Shown in pieces: positions 22,301 to 33,011 of a stretch of 64,000 bases of DNA. The position numbers and the translations under genes were made by a program. The stretch is from Eunapius fragilis. Lineage: Eukaryota; Porifera; Demospongiae; Spongillida; Spongillidae. Within the stretch, counting starts at the first letter, position 1, and each line of letters starts with the position of its first letter. The stretch covers positions 4,194,889 to 4,258,888 of the forward strand of contig OY811992.1 of the NCBI GenBank assembly GCA_963681505.1. The letters run 5' to 3'. The notes beneath the pieces are model-generated. The model searched no databases, was not told where the DNA came from, and saw nothing but the letters and a program-made list of their open reading frames with translations.

Positions 22301-25300
22301 GGATGTGTGCAGGTGTACCAGGGATGTGTGCAGGTGTACCAGGGATGTGTGCAGGTGTACCAGGGATGTGTGCAGGTGTACCATGGATGTGTGCAGGTGT
22401 ACCAGGGATGTGTGCAGGTGTACCATGGATGTGTGCAGGTGTACCAGGGATGTGTGGAGGTGTACCAGTGATGTGTGCAGGTGTACCAGGGATGTGTGGA
22501 GGTGTACCAGGGATGTGTGCAGGTGTACCAGGGATGTGTGCAGGTGTACCAGGGATGTGTGCAGGTGTACCAGGGATGTGTACAGGTGTACCAGGGATGT
22601 GTGGATGTGTACCAGGGATGTGTGCAGGTGTACCAGGGATGTGTGCAGGTGTACCAGGGATGTGTGCAGGTGTACCATGGATGTGTGCAGGTGTACCAGG
22701 GATGTGTGGAGGTGTACCAGGGATGTGTGCAGGTGTACCAGGGATGTGTGCAGGTGTACCAGGGATGTGTGCAGGTGTACCAGGGATGTGTGCAGGTGTA
22801 CCAGGGATGTGTGCAGGTGTACCAGGGGTGTGCTCACGTGTACCAGGGATGTGTGCAGATGTACCAGGGATGTGTGGATGTGTACCAGGAATGTGTTCAG
22901 GTGTACCAGGGATGTGTTCAGGTGTACCAGGGATGTGAGCAGGTGTACCAGGGATGTGAGCAGGTGTACCAGGGATGTGTGCAGGTGTACCAGGGATGTG
23001 TGCAGGTGTACCAGGGATATGTGGAGGTGTACCAGGGATGTGTGCAGGTGTACCAGGGATGTGTGCAGGTGTACCAGGGATGTGTGCAGGTGTACCAGGG
23101 ATGTGTGCAGGTGTACCAGGGATGTGTGCAGGTGTACCAGGGATGTGTGCAGGTGTACCAGGGATGTGTGCAGGTGTACCAGGGATGTGTGCAGGTGTAC
23201 CAGGGATGTGTGGAGGTGTACCAGGGATGTGTGCAGGTGTACCAGGGATGTGTGCAGGTGTACCAGGGATGTGTGGAGGTGTACCAGGGATGTGTGGAGG
23301 TGTACCAGGGATGTGTGCAGGTGTACCAGGGATGTGTGCAGGTGTACCAGGGATGTGTGCAGGTGTACCAGGGATGTGTGCAGGTGTACCAGGGGTGTGC
23401 TCACGTGTACCAGGGATGTGTGCAGATGTACCAGGGATGTGTGGATGTGTACCAGGAATGTGTTCAGGTGTACCAGGGATGTGTTCAGGTGTACCAGGGA
23501 TGTGAGCAGGTGTACCAGGGATGTGAGCAGGTGTACCAGGGATGTGTGCAGGTGTACCAGGGATGTGTGCAGGTGTACCAGGGATATGTGGAGGTGTACC
23601 AGGGATGTGTGCAGGTGTACCAGGGATGTGTGCAGGTGTACCAGGGATGTGTGCAGGTGTACCAGGGATGTGTGCAGGTGTACCAGGGATGTGTGCAGGT
23701 GTACCAGGGATGTGTGCAGGTGTACCAGGGATGTGTACAGGTGTACCAGGGATGTGTGCAGGTGTACCAGGGATGTGTGGAGGTGTACCAGGGATGTGTG
23801 CAGGTGTACCAGGGATGTGTGCAGGTGTACCAGGGATGTGTGGAGGTGTACCAGGGATGTGTGGAGGTGTACCAGGGATGTGTGCAGGTGTACCAGGGAT
23901 GTGTGCAGGTGTACCAGGGATGTGTGCAGGTGTACCAGGGATGTGTGCAGGTGTACCAGGGATGTGTGCAGGTGTACCAGGGATATGTGGAGGTGTACCA
24001 GGGATGTGTCCAGGTGTACCAGGGATGTGTGGAGGTGTACCAGGGATGTGTGCAGGTGTACCAGGGATGTGTGCAGGTGTACCAGGGATGTGTGCAGGTG
24101 TACCAGGGATGTGTGCAGGTGTACCAGGGATGTGTGGATGTGTACCAGGGATGTGTCCAGGTGTACCAGGGATGTGTGCAGGTGTACCAGGGATGTGTGC
24201 AGGTGTACCAGGGATGTGTGCAGGTGTACCAGGGATGTCTGGAGGTGTACCAGGGATGTGTGCAGGTGTACCAGGGATGTGTGCAGGTGTACCAGGGATG
24301 TGTGCAGGTGTACCAGGGATGTGTTCAGGTGTACCAGGGATGTGTGCAGGTGTACCAGGGATGTGTGGAGGTGTACCAGGGACGTGTGCAGGTGTACCAG
24401 GGATGTGTGGAGGTGTACCAGGGATGTGTGCAGGTGTACCAGGGATGTGTGGAGGTGTACCAGGGATGTGTGGAGGTGTACCAGGGATGTGTGCAGGTGT
24501 ACCAGGGATGTGTGCAGGTGTACCAGGGATGTGTGTAGGTGTACCAGCGATGTGTGCAGGTGTACCAGGGATATGAGGAGGTGTACCAGGGATGTGTGCA
24601 GGTGTACCAGGGATGTGTGCAGGTGTACCAGGGATTTGTGCAGGTGTACCAGGGATGTGTGGAGGTAGCATTATACTTTTACTTTTATCGCTCCAATCAC
24701 CAGATGGGCCTGCCTCATTCCACAGTTCGCCATCCATATACAGCTCCACCCCTGTCTCCACCCCGTACTTCGTCTCCACCCCCTACTTCGCCACCACCCC
24801 CCTACCAACCAGAGCAGTCCCCCTGGTTAATGGAGCTGCTATCATGCCACTGGTAGCAACAACAGTGGGTGTTGTGGGCGGAGTCTTCATCATTGCTATA
24901 CTGGTTATTGTGGTCTGCACAGCAGTAGGCGTGGCTCATGCAAGGAGGTCTGGAAACAATAGCAGGTATAGCAGAAATGGTATAAGATTTGTGTTGCATC
25001 CAGGTCCAACTATATTCCACACATTAGAGGATGAGGGTTGGTGTTAAATCTAGACTAGGAAACAAGAAAATATAGTGTCACGTTTGCTGACCCCTATTGA
25101 GGCGTATGGTAAAAGAAGATATATTTGCTCTCAAAACACAATCCAATTTCTCTTTTCGTCTTTAACCACCACTGCAATATAAGATGATACTGATCATTAA
25201 TAGCCGTTCTGTAATATGAATCAACTTGCATGAGATTGTATACATGGTGCAAACCTCAGCCATTAGTAACATTCCAGAGAAGGGCTGCATATAAATATCC

Positions 25301-25988
25301 TAGTGGCATGCAAATTCACATGCAAGCACTTTGTCTTCAGCACTTTCTAATACCAACCAGATCAGTGACATCTTTGATCATATGCAAACAGTTACCATAC
25401 ACAAAATATTGATGATCCTTTTACAGAACTGTCAAGCGTATGAAGTGTGGATTGATATGGATAACATATAGATAGTTATGTGCCACTACATAACACTACA
25501 CCAGTACTTGAGGATCAAAAATTTTAGCACAGAGAACTAAATTGTAGTCTCAGGATTTGGGGCAAATGCAGTCTGGGCCAACTGAAATAGTCCCCAGGAG
25601 TGACAGAAATGACTGATCTCCTCCATGTCCATACTTTGTCATGGCAATTATTGGTGTAACACACACACACACACATACACACACACACCTGCACACACAC
25701 ACGCACACACACATTCACACACACACACACACAAGTGCCACAGAGGCAGTGCAGATGTATGAGACTATCCAAGAGGTTAACCACACTCTATATCAGAAGA
25801 ATGAAGAACTGCCTCCTAACCTTATCTCCAAGGACTACGAGGAGGCTCTTGACATGACACTGAATGATGCATATGGACCACATCAGGGCAATGAAGGACA
25901 AGCTTCCCCTCAAATGTCCAAGGGCTGTGACATGACACTGAATGATGCATATGACTATGCAAGCACACAAGTCACCTCAAAGGACTAG
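13731..25988 (+). CDS. Ig-superfamily type I membrane receptor gene A (spliced model)
   Basis: Proposed exons: 13731-13797 (signal), 14061-14390, 14443-14823, 14881-15171 (three Ig-type domains), 24704 to about 24979 (stalk and membrane span) and 25744-25988 (cytoplasmic tail, stop TAG). Each junction checked is phase 1, so the exons join in frame and could be shuffled. The product would be a secretory-pathway cell-surface protein with an N-glycosylated ectodomain and a tail rich in Tyr. The ectodomain and membrane parts are joined only by inference across a 9.5-kb intron full of repeats. They could instead belong to neighbouring copies. Copy B at 61812 repeats the first four exons. A ligand cannot be told from sequence. 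Confidence 0.7.
14061..14390 (+). CDS. Receptor A exon 2, Ig domain 1
   Basis: A 110-codon phase 1-1 exon. The Ig signature is visible as LVCSASG, IQWTR and DNGSYQCCAS: first Cys, core Trp, then the DxGxYxC motif. The acceptor is AAAAGCAG and the donor GTTAGT. Copy B has three extra codons near the end (INGS context). N-glycosylation sequons are present. Confidence 0.9.
14443..14823 (+). CDS. Receptor A exon 3, Ig domain 2
   Basis: A 127-codon phase 1-1 exon with FLRCSAEQ, VIWLKDGTQL and SQSDAGVYQCVF, a complete C-W-C Ig pattern. The acceptor is TTTACTCTGCAG and the donor GTATGG. It is three codons longer than copy B because of an ISTNGS difference. Confidence 0.9.
14881..15171 (+). CDS. Receptor A exon 4, divergent Ig-like domain
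   Basis: A 97-codon phase 1-1 exon. It has FTLCPPEP, GIQWTR and EQDWGLYLAS, so the place of the second core Cys is Ser. A later Cys in INISCNTT may substitute. The donor is GTAAGT at 15172. If the donor were not used, the frame would stop at 15195. Confidence 0.8.
15370..15728 (+). repeat. Left outer arm of a large inverted duplication
   Basis: The sequence around GTCATTCCATAACCTGTGGG returns in reverse complement at 19465-19890. Copy B holds the direct copy at 63460-63820. Confidence 0.8.
16117..16580. repeat. Pair of AGTCTGGGGACC-type motifs and short hairpins
   Basis: AGTCTGGGGACCCGACTGATG near 16120 faces a related inverse near 16533-16575. Between them a 13-bp perfect inverted repeat (CAGTGTTCATAGC) with a 4-base loop lies at 16400-16429. 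Confidence 0.5.
17841..18140. repeat. Near-perfect 300-bp palindrome
   Basis: The left arm 17841-17975 and right arm 18008-18140 match with few differences around a 32-base spacer. It would fold into a long hairpin. Confidence 0.9.
18981..19121 (+). other. Small open frame, 46 residues, unknown
   Basis: ATG GCG CAA begins MAQGRKASLAAATSNWKRAT and ends in TAG. The frame is basic then acidic and sits inside the putative MITE, so it may be a transposase remnant. There is no recognisable domain. Confidence 0.25.
19276..19365. repeat. (GT)n microsatellite followed by G and C runs
   Basis: About 45 GT units with a few CG interruptions. A run of about 24 C follows near 19412-19435. Confidence 0.9.
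19465..19890 (-). repeat. Right outer arm of the large inverted duplication
   Basis: Reverse complement of 15370-15728 with moderate divergence. Positions 19890-20585, next to it, show no recognisable gene. Confidence 0.8.
20586..24668. repeat. 21-bp minisatellite, about 195 units
   Basis: The unit contains GTGTACCAGGGATGTGTG plus CAG, GAG or TCA variants. Because 21 is a multiple of three and stops are rare, several frames on both strands stay open for hundreds of codons. These should not be taken as genes. A block near 21371-21760 holds 13-bp shortened units that shift frame. A 567-bp higher-order repeat (27 units) is seen at 22821 and 23388. The array lies just before the transmembrane exon, probably inside an intron. 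Confidence 0.95.
24704..24979 (+). CDS. Receptor A transmembrane exon
   Basis: The acceptor CAATCACCAG gives phase 1 and a Ser/Thr/Pro-rich stalk (SSTPVSTPYFVSTPYF). The membrane span is VATTVGVVGGVFIIAILVIV, followed by basic HARRSGNN. The donor is uncertain: GTATAAG at 24980 keeps phase 1, while the related exon at 45971 ends earlier at CACAG/GTATGT. At the homologous point this copy reads CACAGCAGTAGG, losing that donor. Topology is type I. Confidence 0.75.
25048..25640. other. Intron-like spacer
   Basis: Shares about 600 bp with 46200-46860. No gene was seen. Confidence 0.5.
25660..25735. repeat. (AC)n microsatellite before the tail exon
   Basis: An AC run directly precedes the acceptor at 25743. 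A longer, more degenerate run holds the same position at 46891-47070. Confidence 0.85.
25744..25988 (+). CDS. Receptor A cytoplasmic tail exon
   Basis: Acceptor GCCACAG, phase 1, 81 codons to TAG. Tyrosines occur in QMYETIQEV, TLYQKN, KDYEEAL and twice in MTLNDAY (YGPH and YDYA). YETI resembles an SH2-binding site. None is a textbook ITIM. The repeated DMTLNDAY block is an internal duplication. Signalling is an inference from position and Tyr content. Confidence 0.7.
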
Positions 25989-26159
25989 CAGATGTGATGC
26001 ATTAACAAATTAAAACAAAGCTGGATTACAGACTTTTTATAAAGTTTCAAGCAGACTTTTAAATTTTTTTCTCAATATTTTATTGTGTTTGGACAGAGGT
26101 ACACACACTACACATACAAACAGCTACACATAACGTTCATCCGCCTGCTGCACGGAGTG

Positions 26160-26310
26160 AGGGCATGAGAGTGAGGATGGCATGAGCATTAGCTCTAATT
26201 AAGGAGTACCATAAAGATCACCCAACAACTTGGATTTACAGGCATTCGCACGAATGACCAAGTTGTGAAATGGCCTTGAGAGCCTCTGGACTCCAGGCTC
26301 CATGACTCTC
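26160..26310 (-). pseudogene. Retroelement C-terminal relic
   Basis: The minus strand reads ESHGAWSPEALKAISQLGHS, matching the ETYGAWG-type motif seen at 37780-37970 and 47500-48000. It is a short decayed fragment. Confidence 0.45.
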
Positions 26311-26318
26311 TATGAGGA

Positions 26319-26902
26319 TGAGAGAGGCAGGGGATGAGGGAGGCAGGGGGTGAGGGAGGCAGGGGATGAGGGAGGCAGGGGATGAGGGAGGCAGGAGATG
26401 AGGGAGGCAGAGGATGAGGGAGGCAGGGGATGAGGGAGGCAGGGGATGAAGGAGGCAGGGGATGAGGGAGGCAGGGGATGAGGGAGGCAGGGGATGAGGG
26501 AGGCAGGGGATGAGGGAGGCAGGGGATGAGGGAGGCAGGGGATGAGGGAGGCAGGGGATGAGGGAGTGAGGAAGGCAGGGGATGAGGGAGGCAGGGGATG
26601 CGGGAGGCAGGGGATGAGGGAGGCAGGGGATGAAGGAGGCAGGGGATGAGGGAGGCAGGAGATGAGGGAGGCAGAGGATGAGGGAGGCAGGGGATGAGGG
26701 AGGCAGGGGATGAGGGAGGCAGGGGATGAGGGAGGCAGGGGATGAGGGAGGCAGGGATGAGGGAGGCAGGAGATGAGGGAGGCAGGGGGTGAGGGAGGTA
26801 GGAGATGAGGGAGGCAGGGGATGAGGGAAGTAGGGGATGAGGAAGGCAGGAGATGAGGGAGGCAGGGGATGAGGGAGGCAGGAGATGAGGGAGACAGGGG
26901 AT
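26319..26902. repeat. 17-bp minisatellite, copy C (expanded)
   Basis: About 34 units of GATGAGGGAGGCAGGGG, compared with about 9 and 11 in copies A and B. Confidence 0.92.
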
Positions 26903-27715
26903 GGACGTCTTTGCTTTCCATCTCTATCGTGATTTTTCAAGTTCAGAATCCTCCAGGATGATGAGGCCAACACATGAAGGAACACAAGGTGTCAAGAGAG
27001 ATAGCCCTGATAGATGAATAATCTATGATTGTATCTTTGGCGCATGTTGTGAGGGTGGGCTGATTATCCGAAAAAATGTTTTGCTTAGGTAGTGGATGAA
27101 ACGAGGAAATAATGCGCGTCTGTCGTAAATCCGATGTTAAAATTTATCATGTATGCTAAAATGTCGGATAAGGTAGCGAACAAGAGGGAACCCGTTCCTG
27201 ACTACAACGTATGGTCATGTGATGCTAAATTACTTGTACACATTTGCCAGTAAATTAAATCAAACATGCTTTGGAGATATTGATAAATAGGTTATTTTAG
27301 GTACACCTAAAATAACCTATTTATCAATAAGAGGGAGGTGGGATGGCAGTATAAAACCTCCAACTTTTTAAAACTCAACATGTTCTCATGTGATCAAGTT
27401 GTCTTGTGATGTAAATATGTATTGTGTTGTACCACACTATGAAATGACCACTACCTGTGATTGTTGCAGAGCCTCTTCCAAAGAATGAGTGTGGGTTTGT
27501 GGGATGTGGCTCAACTTTCAGGTTTCAATCTTTGTTGAAAGGAGGCACTAGTTGAGGGAAGGAGCTCTCATGAGAGTGTATGTTTGCATTCTCTGTCACC
27601 TTACACCCTCACAACAGCATCAACCTTCCCAGATGTGGATTGCTACTGGTTTAAAGCATATAATTGCAGCTGTAGATCAGTACAGAAAACTATCAAAAGT
27701 TCTATGTCATCTCCA
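26903..27715. repeat. Segmental duplication, partial copy C
   Basis: Matches 7753-8560 and 58650-59440 and ends abruptly at the gypsy fragment. It contains a 48-bp palindrome absent from the other copies. Confidence 0.85.
27280..27327. repeat. 48-bp perfect palindrome
   Basis: TTGATAAATAGGTTATTTTA is mirrored around GGTACACC. Copies A and B have only the left half at this place. Confidence 0.9.
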
Positions 27716-29412
27716 GTGGGTTGACATATGAACAGTGCTTGATATACATAGATGACATCATTGTGTTTAGTGCCACATTTCCGCAACATTTGGAACGGTT
27801 AAAAACTGTTCTTGAACATTTGGCTGCAGCAGGACTTAGACTTAAGCCTAGCAAGTGCCATTTTGCTCAAAACCAGATATGCTACCTGGGGCACATTGTC
27901 TCCCAGCAAGGAGTCCAAGCTGATCCAGAAAAATTGAGAGCTATCTCGATGTATCCTGCTCCCCACAACATCAAAGAACTGCGCCATTTCCTTGGTTTAG
28001 CAAACTACTATCGGCGATTCATTGAAGGCTATTCTGCTATTGCTGAACCCCTCCACAAGCTCACTCGAAAAACAGCTGGAGGCTACAAGTGGAGTAATGA
28101 ATGCGACGATGCATTTTCACTGTTGAAGCAAAAGCTCACAATGTCACCAATTTTGGCCTACCCTTGCTTTCAGCAACCATTCATCCTAGCAACTGATGCT
28201 TCAGAGTTTGCAGTAGGCGGTGTCTATAGTCAGAAAATCAATGGTGTAGAGAGGGTCATATCTTACTGGAGTCGTCAGTTGAATAAGGCTGAGCGTAATA
28301 ATTCAACTGTGGAGAGGGAAGCTTTAGCAGTCGTTGCAGCTGTTAAAGAATTTTACCCATACCTGTATGGCCGAACCTTCACCTTGTTTACTGACCATAA
28401 CCCACTAACCTCTCTCCAGGGTCTCAAGGACACAGGGGGACGTATAACTAGATGGCTTCTTTTCCTGCAGCAGTTTGATATGAAGGTGCTGTACAGACCA
28501 GGCAGAAATAATGGGAATGCTGATGGCCTGTCACGAAGACCACAAGGTACGGAGGATCCACCACAGTCCCAGTTACATGATGATAAGGTGAGAGAGGTGT
28601 GTGGAATAACCTGCATTGAAGACACAGAGAAGCTAAGGCAAGAACAGGTCAGAGATGTGTTCACTTCTCAGATCATCGAGGTGCTAAAAAATGGGGAGTC
28701 GACAGATAAGAGAGGGAAGTACAGGTACTTAATGAATGATGGTGTTTTGTGTCGTCTCTTGATTGGTGGTAGCCACCCCCCTCAAGTAGTAGTACCAGTT
28801 ACCTTGCGGCCACTTGTCATTGAGCAGTTGCATGACAAGTCAGGGCATTTGGGTATTCATAAAACTCTAGAAAAACTGAGAGAGCGTTTCTACTGGCCTG
28901 AGTGTGACCTTGATGTAAAGAATGCTATACAGCAGTGTGATCGTTGTCAGAAGAGCCCTAAACAGCATTCGCCTATTGGTACCATCAAGAGCAACTATCC
29001 ATTTGAAAAGCTGTCATGGGATATTATGGGCCCCTTGCCTACGTCTTCCTGTGGAAATAAATACATCCTGGTAGTGACCGATCTTTTCACCAAATGGGTA
29101 GAAGCCTTTCCTTTGGCCAAAACTGACAGTGTCACTCTAGCTAAAGTGTTGGTGAATGAGATTGTGTACCGTTATGGGGTACCACGGTATCTACACAGTG
29201 ATCAGGGCCGGGGCCAAACTTGTGAGTGAAGTAATTAAATCTCTTTGTGCAACACTGGGCATTAATATAGGACACAAACCACAGCATACCACCCAGAGGG
29301 AAATGGCCAGGTAGAACGGTTCAATCGTACTCTTGAATCAATGCTAGCAAAGGTTATTGCTGACCATCAAAGAGATTGGGATGAGCATATACATAATGCA
29401 TTATTTGCATCC
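27716..29412 (+). pseudogene. pol: Ty3/gypsy pol fragment (RT to integrase), no LTRs
   Basis: Starts within RT just before CLIYIDDIIVFS, which holds the YxDD active site. RNase H follows (ILATDASEFAVGG, EREALAVVAAVKEF, TDHNPL, NADGLSR), then the integrase zinc module (HLGIHKTLEKLRERFYWPE ... CDRCQ) and catalytic core (WDIMGPLP, HSDQG). A frameshift near 29205-29275 separates the HPEGNGQVERFNRTLES part. It is cut at about 29412 by a CT-rich minisatellite. The lineage differs from the element at 889. No LTR, gag or protease was seen. Confidence 0.92.
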
Positions 29413-30284
29413 CTCCCCTCCACATCCTTCACCCCTTCCCTCCACATCATTACCCCTCCCCTCCACATCCTTCACCCGTCCCCTCCACATCTTTCACCCC
29501 TCACCTCTCCTCCACATCCTTCAAACATCCCCTCCACATCCTTCACCCATCCCCTCCACATCCTTCTCCCCTCCCCTCCACATCCTTCTCCCCTCCCCTC
29601 CACATCCTTCTCCTTCCCCTCCACATCCTTCTCCCCTCCCCTCCACATCCTTCTCCCCTCCCCTCCACATCCTTCTCCCCTCCCCTCCACATCCTTCTCC
29701 CTCCCCTCCACATCCTTCTCCCCTCCCCTCCACATCTTCTCCCCTCCCCTCCCCTCCACATCCTTCTCCCCTCCCCTCCACATCCTTCTCCCCTCCCCAC
29801 CACATCCTTCTCCTCTCCCCTCCACATCCCTCTCCCCTCCCTTCCACATGCCAATATAAATTTGAACATGGTGATTTGAATCCATAACTACTGTATGTAT
29901 AACTACAAGTATCATGTTGTAATGACTGATTACACAGTACACAGCAATCATGAAACTAAATTGAAGCAAAATTTATATTAAAGAAAGGACAGCATTGATG
30001 ATGATTCAGTTCCATTACAAAAAGGGGGATGGGGGCATGGTTAGGGTGGAGTCAAAAAGGTGACGTGGGCATTATATGTCAATGTCTGACATGGGCATCA
30101 GTTTTTGGTGGCCATGTTGTTCACATCTTCATACATTGGCTGGCCCCATGCATACCGCCCAAGGTTGCCATGCGACCCATGGACATTACCCGGGAAGAGG
30201 TGGGAGGCAGCTGCCGTGGGCAGGACCCCCTTGACGTAACGATGGAGGGAGGCTGAGGCTACAACCTCTGTCTCTTTGTGCGTG

Positions 30285-30358
<74 letters not shown>

Positions 30359-31387
30359 CGTGCATGGCATATGGTATGGAAGTAGGCATTTCAAAAATCC
30401 AAATGGATTACACGACACCTGAGATGGCTATCTGGAGCTTCCTTCATGCCCCAAGGTTTGACACACCAATCTCTTTGAGATCTTCCCCTGTCATGGTCAG
30501 TTGTGAAATCCACCTGTAGAGCCCAAGGAGGGGAATGGAGAGGTGAAAGATGTTGAGGGGGAGAAGGATGTGGAGTGTAATGGAAAAGAATGTGGAGGGG
30601 AGGGGAGAAGGATGTGGAGGGGAGGGGTGAAGGATGTGGAGGGGAAGGGAGAAGGATGGAGAGGGGAAAGGTGAAAAATGGGGAGGGGAGGGGAAAGATG
30701 TGGAGGGGAGGGGAGAAGGATGTGGAGGGTAGGGGAGGGGAGAAGGATGTGGAGAGGAGGGATGAAGGATGTGGAGGGGAGGGGTGAAGGATGTGGAGGG
30801 GAGGGGAGAAGGATGTGGAGGGGAGGGGAGAAGGATGTGGAGGGTAGGGGAGAAGGATGTGGAGGGGAGGGGAGAAGGATATGGAGGGGAGGTTTGAAGG
30901 ATGTGGAGGGGAGGGTGAAGGATGTGGAGGAAGGATGAGGATGGATCCACATAACATGGTGAAGTACAAAGCACATATGCCACACAGATCTATGCATCAT
31001 ACAACACATGTGCACATCCGCCATCCCCTACACACCTCCACTATCCCCTCCACACACCTACACTATTCCCTACACATACCTCCACCATCACCTCCACCAT
31101 CCCCTACACACCTCCACCATCCCATTCACACACCTCTACCATTTGTCTGCCTGCCTGCCGTATATATCGCCCCAATAACTACTTCCGTTGTCCGATATCC
31201 GGTCCGGGCAACGCCCATAAACGTTTTGCGCCAAATAAACGCTTTGCGCCAATTCCGTCATACGCTTTGCGCCAAATCCGATCTGGTCTCTGTGTCATAT
31301 GTTTTGCGCCAAATACGATTTGGTTTTACGCCATATCGCTCTTACATGTATGTCTAATGGTTTGTTACGCGACCTACCGGGCCACCG
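29405..31387 (+). mobile_element. Fold-back TA element, left-truncated copy
   Basis: Comprises CT-rich minisatellite, a unique core (near 29850-30560), GT repeat, GA-rich minisatellite, an ACACCTCC minisatellite and a terminal block of TTTGCGCCAAATCCG repeats ending in CTACCGGGCCACCG at 31387, then TA. It is a direct copy, about 2.64-2.70 kb apart, of the right part of 31460-34027. Confidence 0.75.
30283..30362. repeat. (GT)n microsatellite inside the fold-back element
   Basis: About 40 units. The sister copy is shorter, near 32979-33032. Confidence 0.9.
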
Positions 31388-31740
31388 TACCCTTAGGTTT
31401 TTAAATCTGGGGGGCTGCACCATGGGACAATAGGGAAACCAGAGTGCAAGTCTTTTTTACGGTGGCCCGGTAGGTCGCGTACCAAAACATTAGACATAAG
31501 AGCGATTTGGCGTAAAACCAAATCGGATTTGGCGCAAAACGTATGACGGATTTGGCGCAAAGTGTATGTCGCGCAAAGCGTATGTCGGATTTGGCGCAAA
31601 GCGTATGTCGGATTTGGCGCAAAGCGTATGACGGATTTGGCGCAAAACGTTTTTGGAGCGAAACGTTTTTGGGCGTTGCCCCGGACCGGATGTCGGACAA
31701 CAGAAGTAGTTATTGGAGCGATATATAAGGCAGGCTAGCA
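31150..31740. repeat. Head-to-head TIRs forming a large palindrome
   Basis: The right TIR of the truncated copy (to 31387) and the left TIR of the complete copy (from 31460) are inverted about a 72-base unique spacer (31388-31459). Confidence 0.85.
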
Positions 31741-32977
31741 GACAAATGGTGGAGGTGTGTGTATGGGATAGTGGAGGTGTGTGTATGGGATAGTGGAGGT
31801 GTGTGTAGGGGAGATGGTGGAGGTGTGTGTAAGGGATGGTGGAGGTGTGTGTAGGGGATGGTGAGGTGTGTGTAGGGGATAGTGGAGGTGTGTGTAGGGG
31901 ATAGTGGAGGTGTGTGTAGGGGATAGTGGAGGTGTGTGTAGGGGATAGTGGAGGTGTGTGTAGGGATGGTGGAGGTGTGTGTAGGGATGGTGGAGATGTG
32001 TGAATGGGATAGTGGAAGTGTGTGTAGGGGATGGTGGAGGTGTGTGGAAGGGATGGTATAGGTGTGTGTAGGGAAGGGTGTAGGTGTAGGGGATGGTGGG
32101 GGTGTGTGGAGGAGATGGTGGAGATGTCTATGGGATAGGTGGAGGTGTGTAGGGGATGGCAGATGTGCACATGTGTTGGGTGATGCATATATCTGTGTGG
32201 CATATGTGCTTTGTACTTCACCATGTTATGTGGATCTATCCTCATCCTTTATTCCTCCCCTCCACATTCTTCAACCCCTCTCCTCCACATCCATCAGCCC
32301 TCCCCTCCACATCCTTCACCCCTCCTCTCCACATCATTCACCCCTCCTCTCCACATCCTTCACCCCTCCTCTCCACATCATTCACCCCTCCCCTCCCCTC
32401 CACATCCTTCACCCCTCCTCTCCACATCCATCAGCCCTCCCCTCCACATTCTTCACCCCTCCCCTCCACATCATTCACCCCTCCTCTCCACATCCTTCAC
32501 CCCTCCTCTCCACATCCTTCACCCCTCCCCTCCCCTCCACATCCTTCTCCCTCCAAGAAACATGCCAATATTAATTTGAACATGGTGATTTGTACCCATA
32601 TGTACTGTACGTATAACTACAACGTGTAAACTGAATGTATTGTAATGACACACTGCAATCATGAAACAAAATTGAAGCAAACTTAAAAAAGGACAGCATT
32701 GATGATGATTCAGTTCCATTACAAAAAGAGGCATGGGGCGTGGTTAGGGTGGAGTCAAAAAGGTGACGGGGCATTATATGTCAATGTCTGACAAGGGCAT
32801 CAGTTTTTGGTGGCCATGTTGTTCACATCTTCATACATTGGCTGGCCCCATGCATACCGCCCAAGGTTGCCATGCGACCCATGGACATTACCCGGGAAGA
32901 GGTGGGAGGCAGCTGCTGTGGACAGAACCCCCTTGACGTAACGATGTGAGGGAGGCTGAGGCTACAACCTCTGTCTC

Positions 32978-33011
<34 letters not shown>

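Noticed and set aside
20601..24779. Open frames of hundreds to 1159 codons across the minisatellite, both strands
   Set aside because: They follow from a 21-bp unit with no stops. There is no start context, splice support or codon signal beyond the repeat.
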